Assembly: GCA_003244055.1 (NCBI GenBank)
Contig: QHBZ01000121.1
Location: 1 to 33,286 of the forward strand
Direction of reading: 5' to 3'
Source of the DNA: Pseudonocardiales bacterium
Lineage (GTDB): Bacteria > Actinomycetota > Actinomycetes > Mycobacteriales > Pseudonocardiaceae
DNA length: 33,286 bases
The notes under the pieces are model-generated. The model was given only the letters and a program-made list of their open reading frames with translations, did not search any database and was not told the DNA's origin. Positions 1 to 7,081 of the stretch are shown piece after piece. The position numbers were made by a program, and so were the translations under genes. Each line of letters begins with the position of its first letter. The stretch's first letter is position 1.

Positions 1-317
1 ACGTTGCCGGCCGCGGTCAGCCACGGCAGCAGGGCAGGTTCCTGGAACATCAACGCCGGCCGGCCCACCGTGACCTCGATGCTGCCGGAGGTGGGCGTGC
101 CAAGGCCGGCGATGAGCGACAGCAGAGTTGATTTGCCGCACCCCGAAGCGCCCAGCAGGCAGACGAACTCGCCCGGCGCGACGTCGAAGTCGATCCGGTC
201 GAGCACCGGCGGGCGGTCCCGCTCGAAGACTTGGGCGAGTTGTGTCACGCGGACGCTGGAGACGGGTGTCGCGTGTCGCTGGGCGGCTGGTTGCAGGGTC
301 GGACGTGCCAGTGCCAT
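1..317 (-). CDS. ABC transporter ATP-binding protein, SsuB/TauB/NrtD type (3' part beyond window)
   Basis: This is the cytoplasmic ATPase of an importer for sulfonate, taurine, nitrate or a similar small anion. The 105 codons visible begin at an ATG (315-317) five bases after the stop of the binding-protein gene, so the two form one operon. A Walker A motif GASGCGKST lies at about residues 56-64. The Q-loop stretch LMFQEPALLPWL is typical of the nitrate/sulfonate/taurine group of ABC ATPases. The ABC signature, Walker B and the permease gene lie outside the window. The exact substrate cannot be read from the sequence; a sulfur compound is favoured because of the cysteine-containing leader peptide upstream of the operon. 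Confidence 0.93.
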   Translation of the reverse strand, partial: MALARPTLQPAAQRHATPVSSVRVTQLAQVFERDRPPVLDRIDFDVAPGEFVCLLGASGCGKSTLLSLIAGLGTPTSGSIEVTVGRPALMFQEPALLPWLTAAGN

Positions 318-322
318 GTTCG

Positions 323-1408
323 CTACTCTTTTCCGAGTCCGCCGGCCGACACCGTCGGCAGGCCCCGTTGAGTCAGGATCCGGTTGAGGATCGACAAGTC
401 GTAGATGCCGTGCAGGTCGGCTTGCTTGGTGGCCAGCCCGGCGGCCACCGCGTTCTCGGCGCTGCGGTGCAGAGACGCCGCGATCGGATCGTCGGTCACG
501 GTCAGGTTCTGCCAGGCCCGGTCGACCACTTCGGGCTTCAATGGTTTGCCGGTGAGCGCGCTGATGGCGTTGTTCACGACGGTTTTGGCCTCGGCGGAGT
601 TCTGGCTCACCCACTGCACCGCGTCGACGTGCCCCCGCAGCAACGCTTCCACCGTCTGCGGATGGCGCTGCAGATAGTCGGTGCGGACAATCAGGTGAGT
701 CGTGACGAACTGGCCGCCCGGCCACAGGTCTCGTTCGTTGACCAGCACCTTGCCGGCGGCTTCCAGCACCAACCTCGACGCCCACGGCTCCGGCACCCAC
801 GCACCGTCGAGCTTGCCTGACTTGAACAGCTGGAGTGTGTCAGCATTCTTGGTGGGCACGACGGTGACGTCCCCGCCGCCCTGCACGCTGTTGCGCAGGC
901 CATGGCTGGTTAGCCAGGCACGTAGCGCCACGTCCTGGGTATTGCCGAGCTCCGGACTGGCCAGTGTCTTGCCCCGCAGATCCGGTGGCGCGTTGATGCC
1001 CTGACGGACGACCAGCTGCACGCCACCGGACGTGGCTCCGGCGATGATCCGGACGGCCTCGCCGTCGCTGCGCAGGAAAGCGTTGATCGCCGGGCTCGGT
1101 CCGATGTACGCCGCGTCAAGTCCGCCGCCGAACAACGCTTCGACCGCGGCCGGCCCGGCATCGAAGATCTGCGGTTCCAACTTGGTGGCGCCGAGCTCGT
1201 GGGTGAACAAGCCACGATTGAGGCCCACGATGGCGGCGGCGTGCGTGACGTTGGCGAAATAGCCCAGGCGCAGGCTAGGCGCTGGACCCGGTGCGCCACC
1301 GGCGGCGCGGTCACTGTTTGCGCACCCGGCCGCGAGGAGGAGAGCCCAGACAGCGATGATGAGGATGGTTGCGCTGGGTCTTCGAGTTGTGCTGGGACGA
1401 ACCGGCAT
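323..1408 (-). CDS. ABC transporter substrate-binding lipoprotein, SsuA/TauA/NrtA-like
   Basis: This 361-residue protein is the extracytoplasmic solute receptor for the adjacent ATPase. The chosen ATG has a GAGGA-type ribosome site about nine bases upstream and gives a short basic N-terminus, a hydrophobic stretch and a lipobox LLAAGC with Cys29 as the lipid-modified residue; a 26-codon longer reading has no signal-peptide logic. The body has hallmarks of the NMT1/SsuA fold: LRLGYFANVTHA at the start of the mature part, then AAYIGPSPAINAF, and DGAWVPEPWA near the middle. Sulfonate, taurine, nitrate or thiamine-precursor ligands are all possible for this fold. The leader peptide upstream points to sulfur-regulated expression, which is inference. 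Confidence 0.92.
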   Translation of the reverse strand: MPVRPSTTRRPSATILIIAVWALLLAAGCANSDRAAGGAPGPAPSLRLGYFANVTHAAAIVGLNRGLFTHELGATKLEPQIFDAGPAAVEALFGGGLDAAYIGPSPAINAFLRSDGEAVRIIAGATSGGVQLVVRQGINAPPDLRGKTLASPELGNTQDVALRAWLTSHGLRNSVQGGGDVTVVPTKNADTLQLFKSGKLDGAWVPEPWASRLVLEAAGKVLVNERDLWPGGQFVTTHLIVRTDYLQRHPQTVEALLRGHVDAVQWVSQNSAEAKTVVNNAISALTGKPLKPEVVDRAWQNLTVTDDPIAASLHRSAENAVAAGLATKQADLHGIYDLSILNRILTQRGLPTVSAGGLGKE

Positions 1409-1514
1409 GACGGGCGGGTCCTCGGCGTGCTGGGGCGCGCGAGGTGGCGTCGCAGCAGAGGCAGCGCTGGGACGGCACGACCACACGCCCGGCGGATGGA
1501 GAGGTCGGGCAGGG

Positions 1515-1598
1515 TCAGGCCGACATACAGATCATGCTGCGGGTGCGCCCATAGTCGACGTGGCGACGAGCCACCAGCTTGAACGATAGGGCAGGCAC
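1515..1598 (-). CDS. Short leader peptide of sulfur-uptake operon (27 aa)
   Basis: A GTG-started frame encodes a 27-residue peptide with core LVARRHVDYGRTRSMIC. It matches the pattern (L-V-x-R-x-H-V-D followed by arginines, then S-x-x-C near the end) of short leader peptides that precede sulfur and sulfonate genes in many Actinomycetota. It ends about 106 bases before the binding-protein start. A TAACGT -10 lies seven bases before the GTG, so the transcript would be leaderless. In mycobacteria, leaderless cysteine-containing short ORFs are reported to act as cysteine-responsive attenuators; a similar role here is inferred. The frame stays open upstream, so other GTG starts (for example four codons earlier) cannot be excluded. 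Confidence 0.72.
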   Translation of the reverse strand: MPALSFKLVARRHVDYGRTRSMICMSA

Positions 1599-1605
1599 AC
1601 AAGTC

Positions 1606-1611
1606 ACGTTA
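1606..1611 (-). promoter_or_regulatory. -10 element (TAACGT) of the sulfonate leader promoter
   Basis: Read on the minus strand the hexamer is TAACGT, matching the actinobacterial TANNNT pattern, and the GTG of the leader peptide begins seven bases downstream, as in leaderless transcripts. No good -35 is present at the normal spacing, which suggests that an activator is needed. Confidence 0.5.
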
Positions 1612-1632
1612 CACACCCCAGCCCCGTTGGAC

Positions 1633-1690
1633 ACCGCGAAAAGGTTCCAATAGACGACGAGTGCGGGCTTTGAACAGCGAATAGGTTCCA
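1633..1690 (-). repeat. Duplicated 17-bp element upstream of the leader promoter
   Basis: Two direct copies occupy 1633-1649 and 1674-1690, reading on the minus strand TGGAACCTTTTCGCGGT and TGGAACCTATTCGCTGT (15 of 17 identical). They are 41 bp apart, close to four helical turns, and are centred about 42 and 84 bp upstream of the inferred transcription start, where activators commonly bind. The GGAACC core also resembles an ECF-sigma -35, but no matching -10 is seen at the right distance. Confidence 0.6.
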
Positions 1691-1733
1691 CTAGGCGGGA
1701 CCGAGGTGGCGTTAGGCGCGGCGGGCTCGGACG

Positions 1734-1952
1734 GGCGCGGCGCGCCAGCACGATGCCGCGGTCGCCGCGTTGATCGACCATGGAGCGCACCAGCACTTCG
1801 ACGGGATCCTCGGTCCGAGCCAGCCGCACTCCGCGCAGGGTGGCCGCGGATCTTCCGGTGATTACCGCGGACGGCGGCAACACCAGCCCGGCTGCCGTGC
1901 AGTACAGCGCATGGGTCTGCGTCACCTCTGCCGGTGAGTACACGCCCTGGAG
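1734..1952 (-). pseudogene. Remnant of a DUF559/AbiEi-type protein
   Basis: Read on the minus strand, this stretch gives a peptide containing LVLPPSAVITGRSAATLRGV and then DPVEVLV. I recognise this as the kind of segment found in the N-terminal half of actinobacterial DUF559 / AbiEi-like proteins (AA-x-LPP-x-AV-x-SGRSAA-x-L-x-GV). There is no start with a ribosome site, no C-terminal nuclease part, and the frame runs on into unrelated sequence and then into the leader peptide. I read it as a decayed fragment. The identification is by motif memory only. Confidence 0.5.
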
Positions 1953-2049
1953 ACTGCACCATTGCTGGGAGAGGGTCCGATGCAGGTCGTGCGCACCATA
2001 GCTGGGGCAGCTCCCACATCTGCGCCGATCGGGGCCTTGGAGCGTTGGC

Positions 2050-2315
2050 GTGTCGCCTGGCATGGCCGGCGCGATGCGCAGCATCAGCCGGCTGAAACAG
2101 ATCACCCGCACCCTTACCTGGACTCGCTGCGGGCGCACGCAGAAATCGGCCAGCGAACCGTCAGTGAATGGCTGCACAGCAAGATCGACCCGATCGACCG
2201 CGAGGCGGTGCAGGTGCCCGATTTCCCCGAGTATGTGCCGGACCGAGACGCCCAGGGCAATCTCGACCCTATCCCAGCGGCGCAGAACCGACAGGTGATC
2301 ATCGAGCTGAGCTGA
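2050..2315 (+). pseudogene. Unidentified gene remnant with an apparent frameshift
   Basis: Codons from about 2050 (MSPGMAGAMRSISRLKQITR) end almost always in G or C, and the same bias continues after about 2115 in another frame (YLDSLRAHAEIGQRTVSEWL, ending NRQVIIELS and a TGA at 2313-2315). The simplest reading is one short coding relic broken by a frameshift near 2113-2120. I do not recognise the family. Upstream of 2050 the coding bias disappears. It sits between the sulfonate operon and blaI in a stretch that otherwise holds only decayed sequence. Confidence 0.4.
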
Positions 2316-2406
2316 CACTCCTGCCCGCTGGAGCAGGCGTACGCTCGCCGGTCAGTTACGCTCACGGACAGCAGAATCCACTCCAGAGGCCCTATGAGGA
2401 GACGCG

Positions 2407-2793
2407 GTGGCCACTCGAGTATCCCGGTCCAGCCGGACGTCCGCGCGGCGCGCGGCGGGGGAGCTTGAGGCGGAAGTCCTCGCCGCCCTGTGGGCTGCGG
2501 ACGGGCCGGTCACCGCGGCCCGCGTGCGCGAGGCGGTCGGCGGTGCGCTGGCCTACAACACCGTGCAGACCATCCTGGTCCGGCTATATGAGAAGGGGTT
2601 GATCGGCCGGGTGGCCGACGGCCGTCGGCACGAGTATTTCGCGGTAAAGGGTGCCGAGGAGCTCGCCGCCGAGCAGATGCAGGCGTTGCTGAGCCGGGGC
2701 CGGGACCGTCAGGCCGTGCTGCAGCGGTTCGCCACCTCGTTATCGGTGGAGGATGCCCGGTTACTGCAGGCGATGCTGCGGCGCCGCCCATGA
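2407..2793 (+). CDS. blaI: BlaI/MecI/CopY-family transcriptional repressor
   Basis: This 128-residue protein is a winged-helix repressor of the penicillinase-repressor family. A GAGGAG ribosome site precedes the GTG start. Residues about 18-75 carry the winged helix, with LEAEVLAALWAADGPVTAARV followed by the recognition-helix region LAYNTVQTILVRLYEKGLI, a close match to the family pattern AYTTVMTVLxRLxxKGLx. The C-terminal helices should form the dimer. It overlaps the M56 metallopeptidase gene by four bases (ATGA), the usual repressor/antirepressor pairing. Members bind TACA/TGTA palindromes; two such palindromes lie upstream of genes at 3846 and 7109, but none was found in front of this gene. 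Confidence 0.93.
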   Translation: MATRVSRSSRTSARRAAGELEAEVLAALWAADGPVTAARVREAVGGALAYNTVQTILVRLYEKGLIGRVADGRRHEYFAVKGAEELAAEQMQALLSRGRDRQAVLQRFATSLSVEDARLLQAMLRRRP

Positions 2794-3689
2794 CCATCAG
2801 CGTGTATGTGCCGGCGGCGTTGTCGCTGCTGCTGGCGGCGATAAGCCGCATCGTCGTGGGTCGGATCGCGCCCACCCGAGCCGTGGTGTTCGTTGTTGCC
2901 GCGATGCTGTGCGCGGCCGCGGCGACCTGGGGTCTGGTTCTGCTGGCGGCCACCTTGCTGGGGGATACGACCCTGGTCGCCGACGAAGCCCTTGAGCGCG
3001 GGGTGCAGCTGCAGGATCCGGTTCCCCAGCTGATCGGGGTAACCGCCGTGGCCCTGCTGATCTCGGGTGCGGTCCGGGTTGTGCGGGTGCTGCGGGCCCG
3101 CCGGGCCACCACTCGCGAGCTGCGGGCGGTCTGCAGCTCATGCGGCACCGGTGAGCTGGCCGTGGTGGCATTGGCCGCCCCCCACGCGTTCGCGGTGCCG
3201 GGCCGACCAGGGCGGATCCTCGTCACGCGGGGTCTGCTGTCAGTCCTCGACGGTGACGAGCGACGGGTGGTGCTGGCCCACGAGCGGGCGCACCTGGAGA
3301 GTAGGCACCATTGGCTGCGGGCTGCGGCCGAGGTGTGCGCGGCCGTCAACCCGGTGCTGATCCCGGTGCGTGAGGCGGTCGCCTTCCTGGTCGAGCGCAG
3401 CGCCGACGAGCACGCTGCAGCGGTGACCGGCAGCCGGGAGTTGGTCGCTCGGGCGCTCACCAAGGTGGCGTTGGCCGGTGGACCCGATGGCGAGCTTCGC
3501 GCCTGGCCCGCCCTGCCCTTCGCCGGATGCGGGGTGTCGGCCAGGGTCGCCGCGTTGCAGTCGGACCCGCCCCGGCCTGAGCCGTTGGTGCCCAGCAGCG
3601 TGCTGGCGCTGGGGGTGGCCACCGCGATCGCCGCGGTCCAGGCCACTATCGCGTTCTACCAGCTCGTTTACTGGTTGTGGCCGACCTGA
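2790..3689 (+). CDS. M56-family (BlaR1-like) membrane metallopeptidase
   Basis: This is a 299-residue zinc peptidase of the inner membrane, expected to inactivate the partner BlaI-type repressor. Hydrophobic segments lie at about residues 4-25, 32-57, 80-100 and 268-290. The zinc motif is HERAH (164-168) within VVLAHERAHLESRHH, and the downstream ERSADEHA (about 203-209) carries the expected third acidic ligand. At under 300 residues it lacks the C-terminal penicillin-binding sensor domain of staphylococcal BlaR1, as do most actinobacterial members, so its signal is unknown. It is translationally coupled to blaI by a four-base overlap. Confidence 0.9.
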   Translation: MTISVYVPAALSLLLAAISRIVVGRIAPTRAVVFVVAAMLCAAAATWGLVLLAATLLGDTTLVADEALERGVQLQDPVPQLIGVTAVALLISGAVRVVRVLRARRATTRELRAVCSSCGTGELAVVALAAPHAFAVPGRPGRILVTRGLLSVLDGDERRVVLAHERAHLESRHHWLRAAAEVCAAVNPVLIPVREAVAFLVERSADEHAAAVTGSRELVARALTKVALAGGPDGELRAWPALPFAGCGVSARVAALQSDPPRPEPLVPSSVLALGVATAIAAVQATIAFYQLVYWLWPT

Positions 3690-3780
3690 CAAGCTAGCTG
3701 GGCGCCCGACGGGTTAATCCTGGGCTAACTCTCAGTGCAACTCCTGGGGGGCATCGTCACGCCGCGCGAGATCCGCTAGT

Positions 3781-3799
3781 CTCTTACACGCTGTAGGAG
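3781..3799. promoter_or_regulatory. Candidate BlaI operator (CTCTTACA-CGC-TGTAGGAG)
   Basis: This is an 8-3-8 inverted repeat with 7 of 8 matching pairs and the TACA/TGTA half-sites typical of BlaI/MecI operators. It lies about 47 bp upstream of the glycosyltransferase start at 3846 and overlaps a possible -10 (TAGTCT, 3777-3782). A second palindrome of the same type is at 7082-7096. Binding by the BlaI homologue is inferred. Confidence 0.6.
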
Positions 3800-3845
3800 T
3801 CAGTCCTGACACGGCCAGGCAGCGCCTGGGATAGGTAGGGACCCA

Positions 3846-4973
3846 ATGAGCGGACGAGCAGCGAGCACGCAGACACGGGTGCTGGTCATCTCGGGCAGTG
3901 TCGGTGCAGGGCACGACGGTGCCGCCGACGAGCTGGTCAGTCGGCTGGCCAAGTTGGGGGTCGCGGCGGACCGCCGGGACTATCTGGACGCGCTACCGCG
4001 GATGTTCCGTTACATGCTGCGGGATGGCTACTGGTTGAGCGTCGGCTACGCGCCGGGGTTCTTCGACTGGTTGTTCGCCAACCTGGAGCGCACTGGCTGG
4101 GTGCAGAACGTCGCAATGTGGCTGTGCCGTCAGGCGCAGCGTGACGTGTTGCGCTGGGTGGGCGATCACCGCGTCGTGGTGTCCACGTATATGTTGGCAA
4201 GCCAGACACTGGGCCAGCTCAAAGAAGCCGGTGCTGTGGACGCGACGCTGGTCACCTTCCTCACCGACCCGGCGGTGCACCGGACCTGGGTGCACTCCGC
4301 GGTTGATCACCATGTGACGGTGACCGAAGCGACGGCTCGGATGGGTCACCTGCTGTATAGCACTCCGATGCGGGCCGTCGGGGGACTGGTGTCAACCCGG
4401 TTCGCCGATCAACCTGATCCCGCCCATCGTCCCCGGTTGCGCGCCGATCTGGGGCTGTCCCCGGACGGCCTGGTGGTACTGCTGGCGACCGGCTCGCTCG
4501 GGATGGGCGATGTGCCCAATGTCGTCCAGGCGATCAGATCTTCCGGCGTGGCGGAGGTGATGGTGCTCTGCGGGCGCAACGACCGGCTGCGCAAGCAGCT
4601 GTCAGCTCAGCCGGGAGTGGCCGCCTTGGGCTGGCGTTCCGATGTCCCGGAGCTGATGGCGGCGGCCGACGTGCTGGTGCACAATGCGGGCGGCCTTTCG
4701 CTGACCGAGGCATTGACCGCGGGGCTGCCCGCGGTGACCTACCGACCCATCCCCGGGCATGGCATCGCCAACTCTCAAGTTCTTGCTGACGCCGGGCTGG
4801 CGCCGTGGCCCCAGAATGAGACCGAGCTGGTCGCCGCGATACGCGAGTACGCCGGCCGCCGGGGCGATCCCAGCCACGTCGTGTTCAACCAGGACACCGC
4901 ATCGGTCGTACTGGCCCTGCTCGCCGAACACGGCCAGCATGCGGTCCCTGGCCAGGACTCGCTACCCGCCTGA
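3846..4973 (+). CDS. MGDG synthase/MurG-like glycosyltransferase (GT28 fold)
   Basis: This 375-residue GT-B glycosyltransferase probably moves a sugar from a nucleotide donor to a membrane lipid such as diacylglycerol. The N-terminal half matches the MGDG-synthase domain: VLVISGSVGAGHDGAADEL (about 13-31), where GAGH is the lipid-glycosyltransferase glycine-histidine motif. The C-terminal half has the GT28 donor-binding region with VLLATGSLGMGD (about 215-226), LVHNAGGLSLTEAL (about 277-290) and YRPIPGHG. No signal peptide or clear membrane span is seen, so it would be peripheral. A candidate BlaI operator lies in its upstream region. Glycolipid synthesis is more likely than lipid II synthesis, because true MurG sits in the division cluster. 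Confidence 0.85.
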   Translation: MSGRAASTQTRVLVISGSVGAGHDGAADELVSRLAKLGVAADRRDYLDALPRMFRYMLRDGYWLSVGYAPGFFDWLFANLERTGWVQNVAMWLCRQAQRDVLRWVGDHRVVVSTYMLASQTLGQLKEAGAVDATLVTFLTDPAVHRTWVHSAVDHHVTVTEATARMGHLLYSTPMRAVGGLVSTRFADQPDPAHRPRLRADLGLSPDGLVVLLATGSLGMGDVPNVVQAIRSSGVAEVMVLCGRNDRLRKQLSAQPGVAALGWRSDVPELMAAADVLVHNAGGLSLTEALTAGLPAVTYRPIPGHGIANSQVLADAGLAPWPQNETELVAAIREYAGRRGDPSHVVFNQDTASVVLALLAEHGQHAVPGQDSLPA

Positions 4974-4976
4974 GCT

Positions 4977-5021
4977 CGGGTCTATTGGGCCCGGGTTTAT
5001 TTTGGGCCCGGGTCTATTGGG
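4977..5021. repeat. Triple short tandem repeat between convergent genes
   Basis: Three units of the form CGGGTYTATT(TT)GGG start at 4977, 4992 and 5009; units one and three are the identical 13-mer CGGGTCTATTGGG. The GGGCCC and CCCGGG junctions are self-complementary and can pair with one another. It fills most of the gap between the convergent 3' ends of the glycosyltransferase and deacetylase genes, so it may act as a two-way terminator, although there is no clear T-run. Confidence 0.65.
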
Positions 5022-5030
5022 TTGGGGGCC

Positions 5031-5753
5031 TCACCGGACGACGTGGTCGCGCAGGGGACCAACCGTGCAGCCCAGCTGATCAGCCAGCACGGCCAGCCGG
5101 GGTAGCGCTGCCACGGTGGATCGCCAGCTACCGGCCACCCGGGCGGCGCAGTCCGAGTCGTGCAGCAGCACTGTGCCGCCGGGCCGCAGCTGCCGTCCGA
5201 TGGTCCCCGCTATCCGGCCTGGGCTGAGCGCCTCCCAGTCCCGACCCCAGGCGGTCCACAACACCGGCCGCAACCCGGCGCGGCGAGCAGCGATCAACGA
5301 TCCCATCGTGAGTACGCCATAGGGTGGCCGGAACCAGGTCGGCCGCACCCCGGTCGCGGTCGCCACCACCGCTGCGGCGTGCGCCACATCCCGGTCGACG
5401 TCGGCCAGCCCGCGGACCAGGTGATTGCGGTGGTTGAACCCATGTACCGCCACCTCATGCCCGGCGGCCACGACGGCAGCCGCCACATCCGGATAGCGGG
5501 TAACCTGCCCGCCGAGCATGAAGAACGTCGCGGTCCAGCCGAGCCCGTCCAGGGCGTCGAGCACCGCGGGGGTGCCCTCGGGGTCGGGTCCGTCGTCGAA
5601 CGTCAACGCCAGGCTGTCCGGACGACCCACACCGGCCAGGCCCGGCCAGGCCGCGGCGCGCAGCACCCGAGCCCGTAGCACCGCTGGACCTGCCCAGCCG
5701 GCGACCGCGGCCGCGGTTGCCGCCACGCCGAGGGCTGTCGCCGGTCTGATCAT
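5031..5753 (-). CDS. Polysaccharide deacetylase (NodB/CE4 family)
   Basis: This 240-residue metal-dependent deacetylase acts on N-acetylated glycans, plausibly peptidoglycan or a surface polymer. An N-terminal hydrophobic stretch (about 5-28) suggests a signal anchor and export. CE4 motifs are present in order: TFDDGPDP (51-58, catalytic and metal-binding Asp), HGFNH (104-108, the His-x3-His metal pair), RPPYG (motif 3), WGRDWE (motif 4) and LLHDS (motif 5, catalytic His). The length is normal for a minimal NodB domain. It runs convergently to the glycosyltransferase gene. Substrate cannot be read from sequence. Confidence 0.92.
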   Translation of the reverse strand: MIRPATALGVAATAAAVAGWAGPAVLRARVLRAAAWPGLAGVGRPDSLALTFDDGPDPEGTPAVLDALDGLGWTATFFMLGGQVTRYPDVAAAVVAAGHEVAVHGFNHRNHLVRGLADVDRDVAHAAAVVATATGVRPTWFRPPYGVLTMGSLIAARRAGLRPVLWTAWGRDWEALSPGRIAGTIGRQLRPGGTVLLHDSDCAARVAGSWRSTVAALPRLAVLADQLGCTVGPLRDHVVR

Positions 5754-5959
5754 CGGACGAAGGTTAGCGCCTGGGTTCTGACGGCGACCGTGACGGCCAC
5801 CGGCGTTCCCCTCCGGCGCAAGGGTCCGGCGTCAGTTCATGGATACCCTCCCGGCATCCCCTGTGCATTCAACGGTCCGGCGTCGGTCACCTGATCGTCA
5901 CAGGCTTCCGGTTGACCCTTGCACACCGCCGAAGGAGATTCCGCCGTGAGACGTAAGAC

Positions 5960-6874
5960 ATGAACCGTACGAACCTTGCCTTCTCCGTGTTCGACGGTGA
6001 CAGCAAGAACGGTAGCGAGCCCTGCTATGCCGATCCCCACCCCCCGGCCCCGGGTAGCGTCACTCCCGAAATGGCCGTGGCTGACGCGACCCACCCGGAC
6101 ATCTACAAATACGCCCTCCGCCTGTTCGGCCGGTTCCGCGATCCCGCGGTCTACCTGCCCGGCGACAACGACTGGACCGACTGCGACCGCCCGGCCACCA
6201 AGGACGGCAAGGTCTCGGACTCCACCGACCGCCTGGCCTACGAACGCGCCCTCTACTACCCGACCGACCGCAGCCTGGGCCAGCACACGATCCCGCAAAT
6301 CCGCCAGAGCACCGCCTACCCGGAGAACGTCCGCTGGAGCCGGGGCCCGGTCACCTTCATCGGTCTCAACATCCCGGGCAGCGACAACAACTTCGCCGAC
6401 GGCGGCAAGAACGGCCCGGCAGCGCAGGGGCAGGCCGAGTACGCGGCTCGCAACGCCGCCAACCTGGAGTGGCTGCGCGCCGGGTTCGCTGCGGCCAAGG
6501 AGGCACACTCCAAGGGCGTCATGATCGTGATCCAGGCTGACATGTGGGATCCGACGGCCACCGTGACCCATTTCGCCGACACCAAGGCCGAGCTAGCCCG
6601 CCAGTCCATCGCATTCGACGACCAAGTCGTCCTCGTCAACGGCGACAGCCACAGCTTCGAGATGGACAAGCCGCTCACCGACGCCACCACGACCAACGCG
6701 GCGGGGTCCGCGGGCCCGAACGTCATCGAAAACTTCACCCGGGTGACGACCTTCGGCGACGTCCAGAACCACTGGGTAAGCGCCACCATCGACGCTAAGG
6801 ACCCGAACGTGTTCACTTTCCACCAGCACCTGGTCACCGCGAACCTGCCGACATACCTCCCCCCGACGCCCTGA
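5960..6874 (+). CDS. Calcineurin-like metallophosphoesterase, N-terminally truncated (possible pseudogene)
   Basis: The 304-residue frame begins in the middle of a domain. It has the metal motifs VFDGDSKNGS, YLPGDNDWTDC and NGDSHSFEMD of a secreted metallophosphoesterase family, but the signal peptide and the first Asp motif expected before them are absent. Just upstream, an AAGGAG site (5932-5937) leads to GTG-AGA-CGT-AAG-ACA-TGA at 5946-5963, which looks like the original basic start of a signal peptide that now stops after five codons. An internal deletion has probably removed about 50-70 codons. The ATG at 5960 overlaps that stop and could be reinitiated, but the product would be uncoupled from export. 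Codons favour C over G at third positions more than those of its neighbours, hinting at a different history. Confidence 0.75.
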   Translation: MNRTNLAFSVFDGDSKNGSEPCYADPHPPAPGSVTPEMAVADATHPDIYKYALRLFGRFRDPAVYLPGDNDWTDCDRPATKDGKVSDSTDRLAYERALYYPTDRSLGQHTIPQIRQSTAYPENVRWSRGPVTFIGLNIPGSDNNFADGGKNGPAAQGQAEYAARNAANLEWLRAGFAAAKEAHSKGVMIVIQADMWDPTATVTHFADTKAELARQSIAFDDQVVLVNGDSHSFEMDKPLTDATTTNAAGSAGPNVIENFTRVTTFGDVQNHWVSATIDAKDPNVFTFHQHLVTANLPTYLPPTP

Positions 6875-6972
6875 AAAGTTGGTCGGTCAGGGTGTAGTCG
6901 CCTGTTCGGTGGTCACGAGACCGCAACGCCGCCCCGCACTGGGCAGACCTAGGGTTCCCGAACTCAACATGG

Positions 6973-7000
6973 GAGCTGTCCCGAGGCCGGCGGACAGCTC
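6973..7000. terminator. Hairpin downstream of the phosphoesterase gene
   Basis: GAGCTGTCC (6973-6981) pairs perfectly with GGACAGCTC (6992-7000) around a ten-base loop. It lies about 100 bp after the phosphoesterase stop and about 110 bp before the next start. There is no long T-run, as is usual for actinobacterial terminator candidates. The roughly 235-bp gap between the two genes otherwise holds only the operator at 7082. Confidence 0.5.
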
Positions 7001-7081
7001 TGCTGTTGGGCTCGGGTGGCTGAGAGCATCTGCTTGAGGTCGGGGTGACTGAGGGTACGGGGCACCTGGGGTTTGCGTTCA

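Noticed and set aside
1633-1690. Reading the GGAACC repeats as ECF sigma -35 elements
   Set aside because: Neither copy has a GTT/CGTC-type -10 at the expected 16-18 bp, so an activator target is the better reading.
2510-3646. A 378-codon minus-strand frame opposite the blaI/M56 genes
   Set aside because: It is rich in Ala, Ser, Thr and Arg with no motif, and both genes on the plus strand are clearly real. It is a GC-rich shadow.
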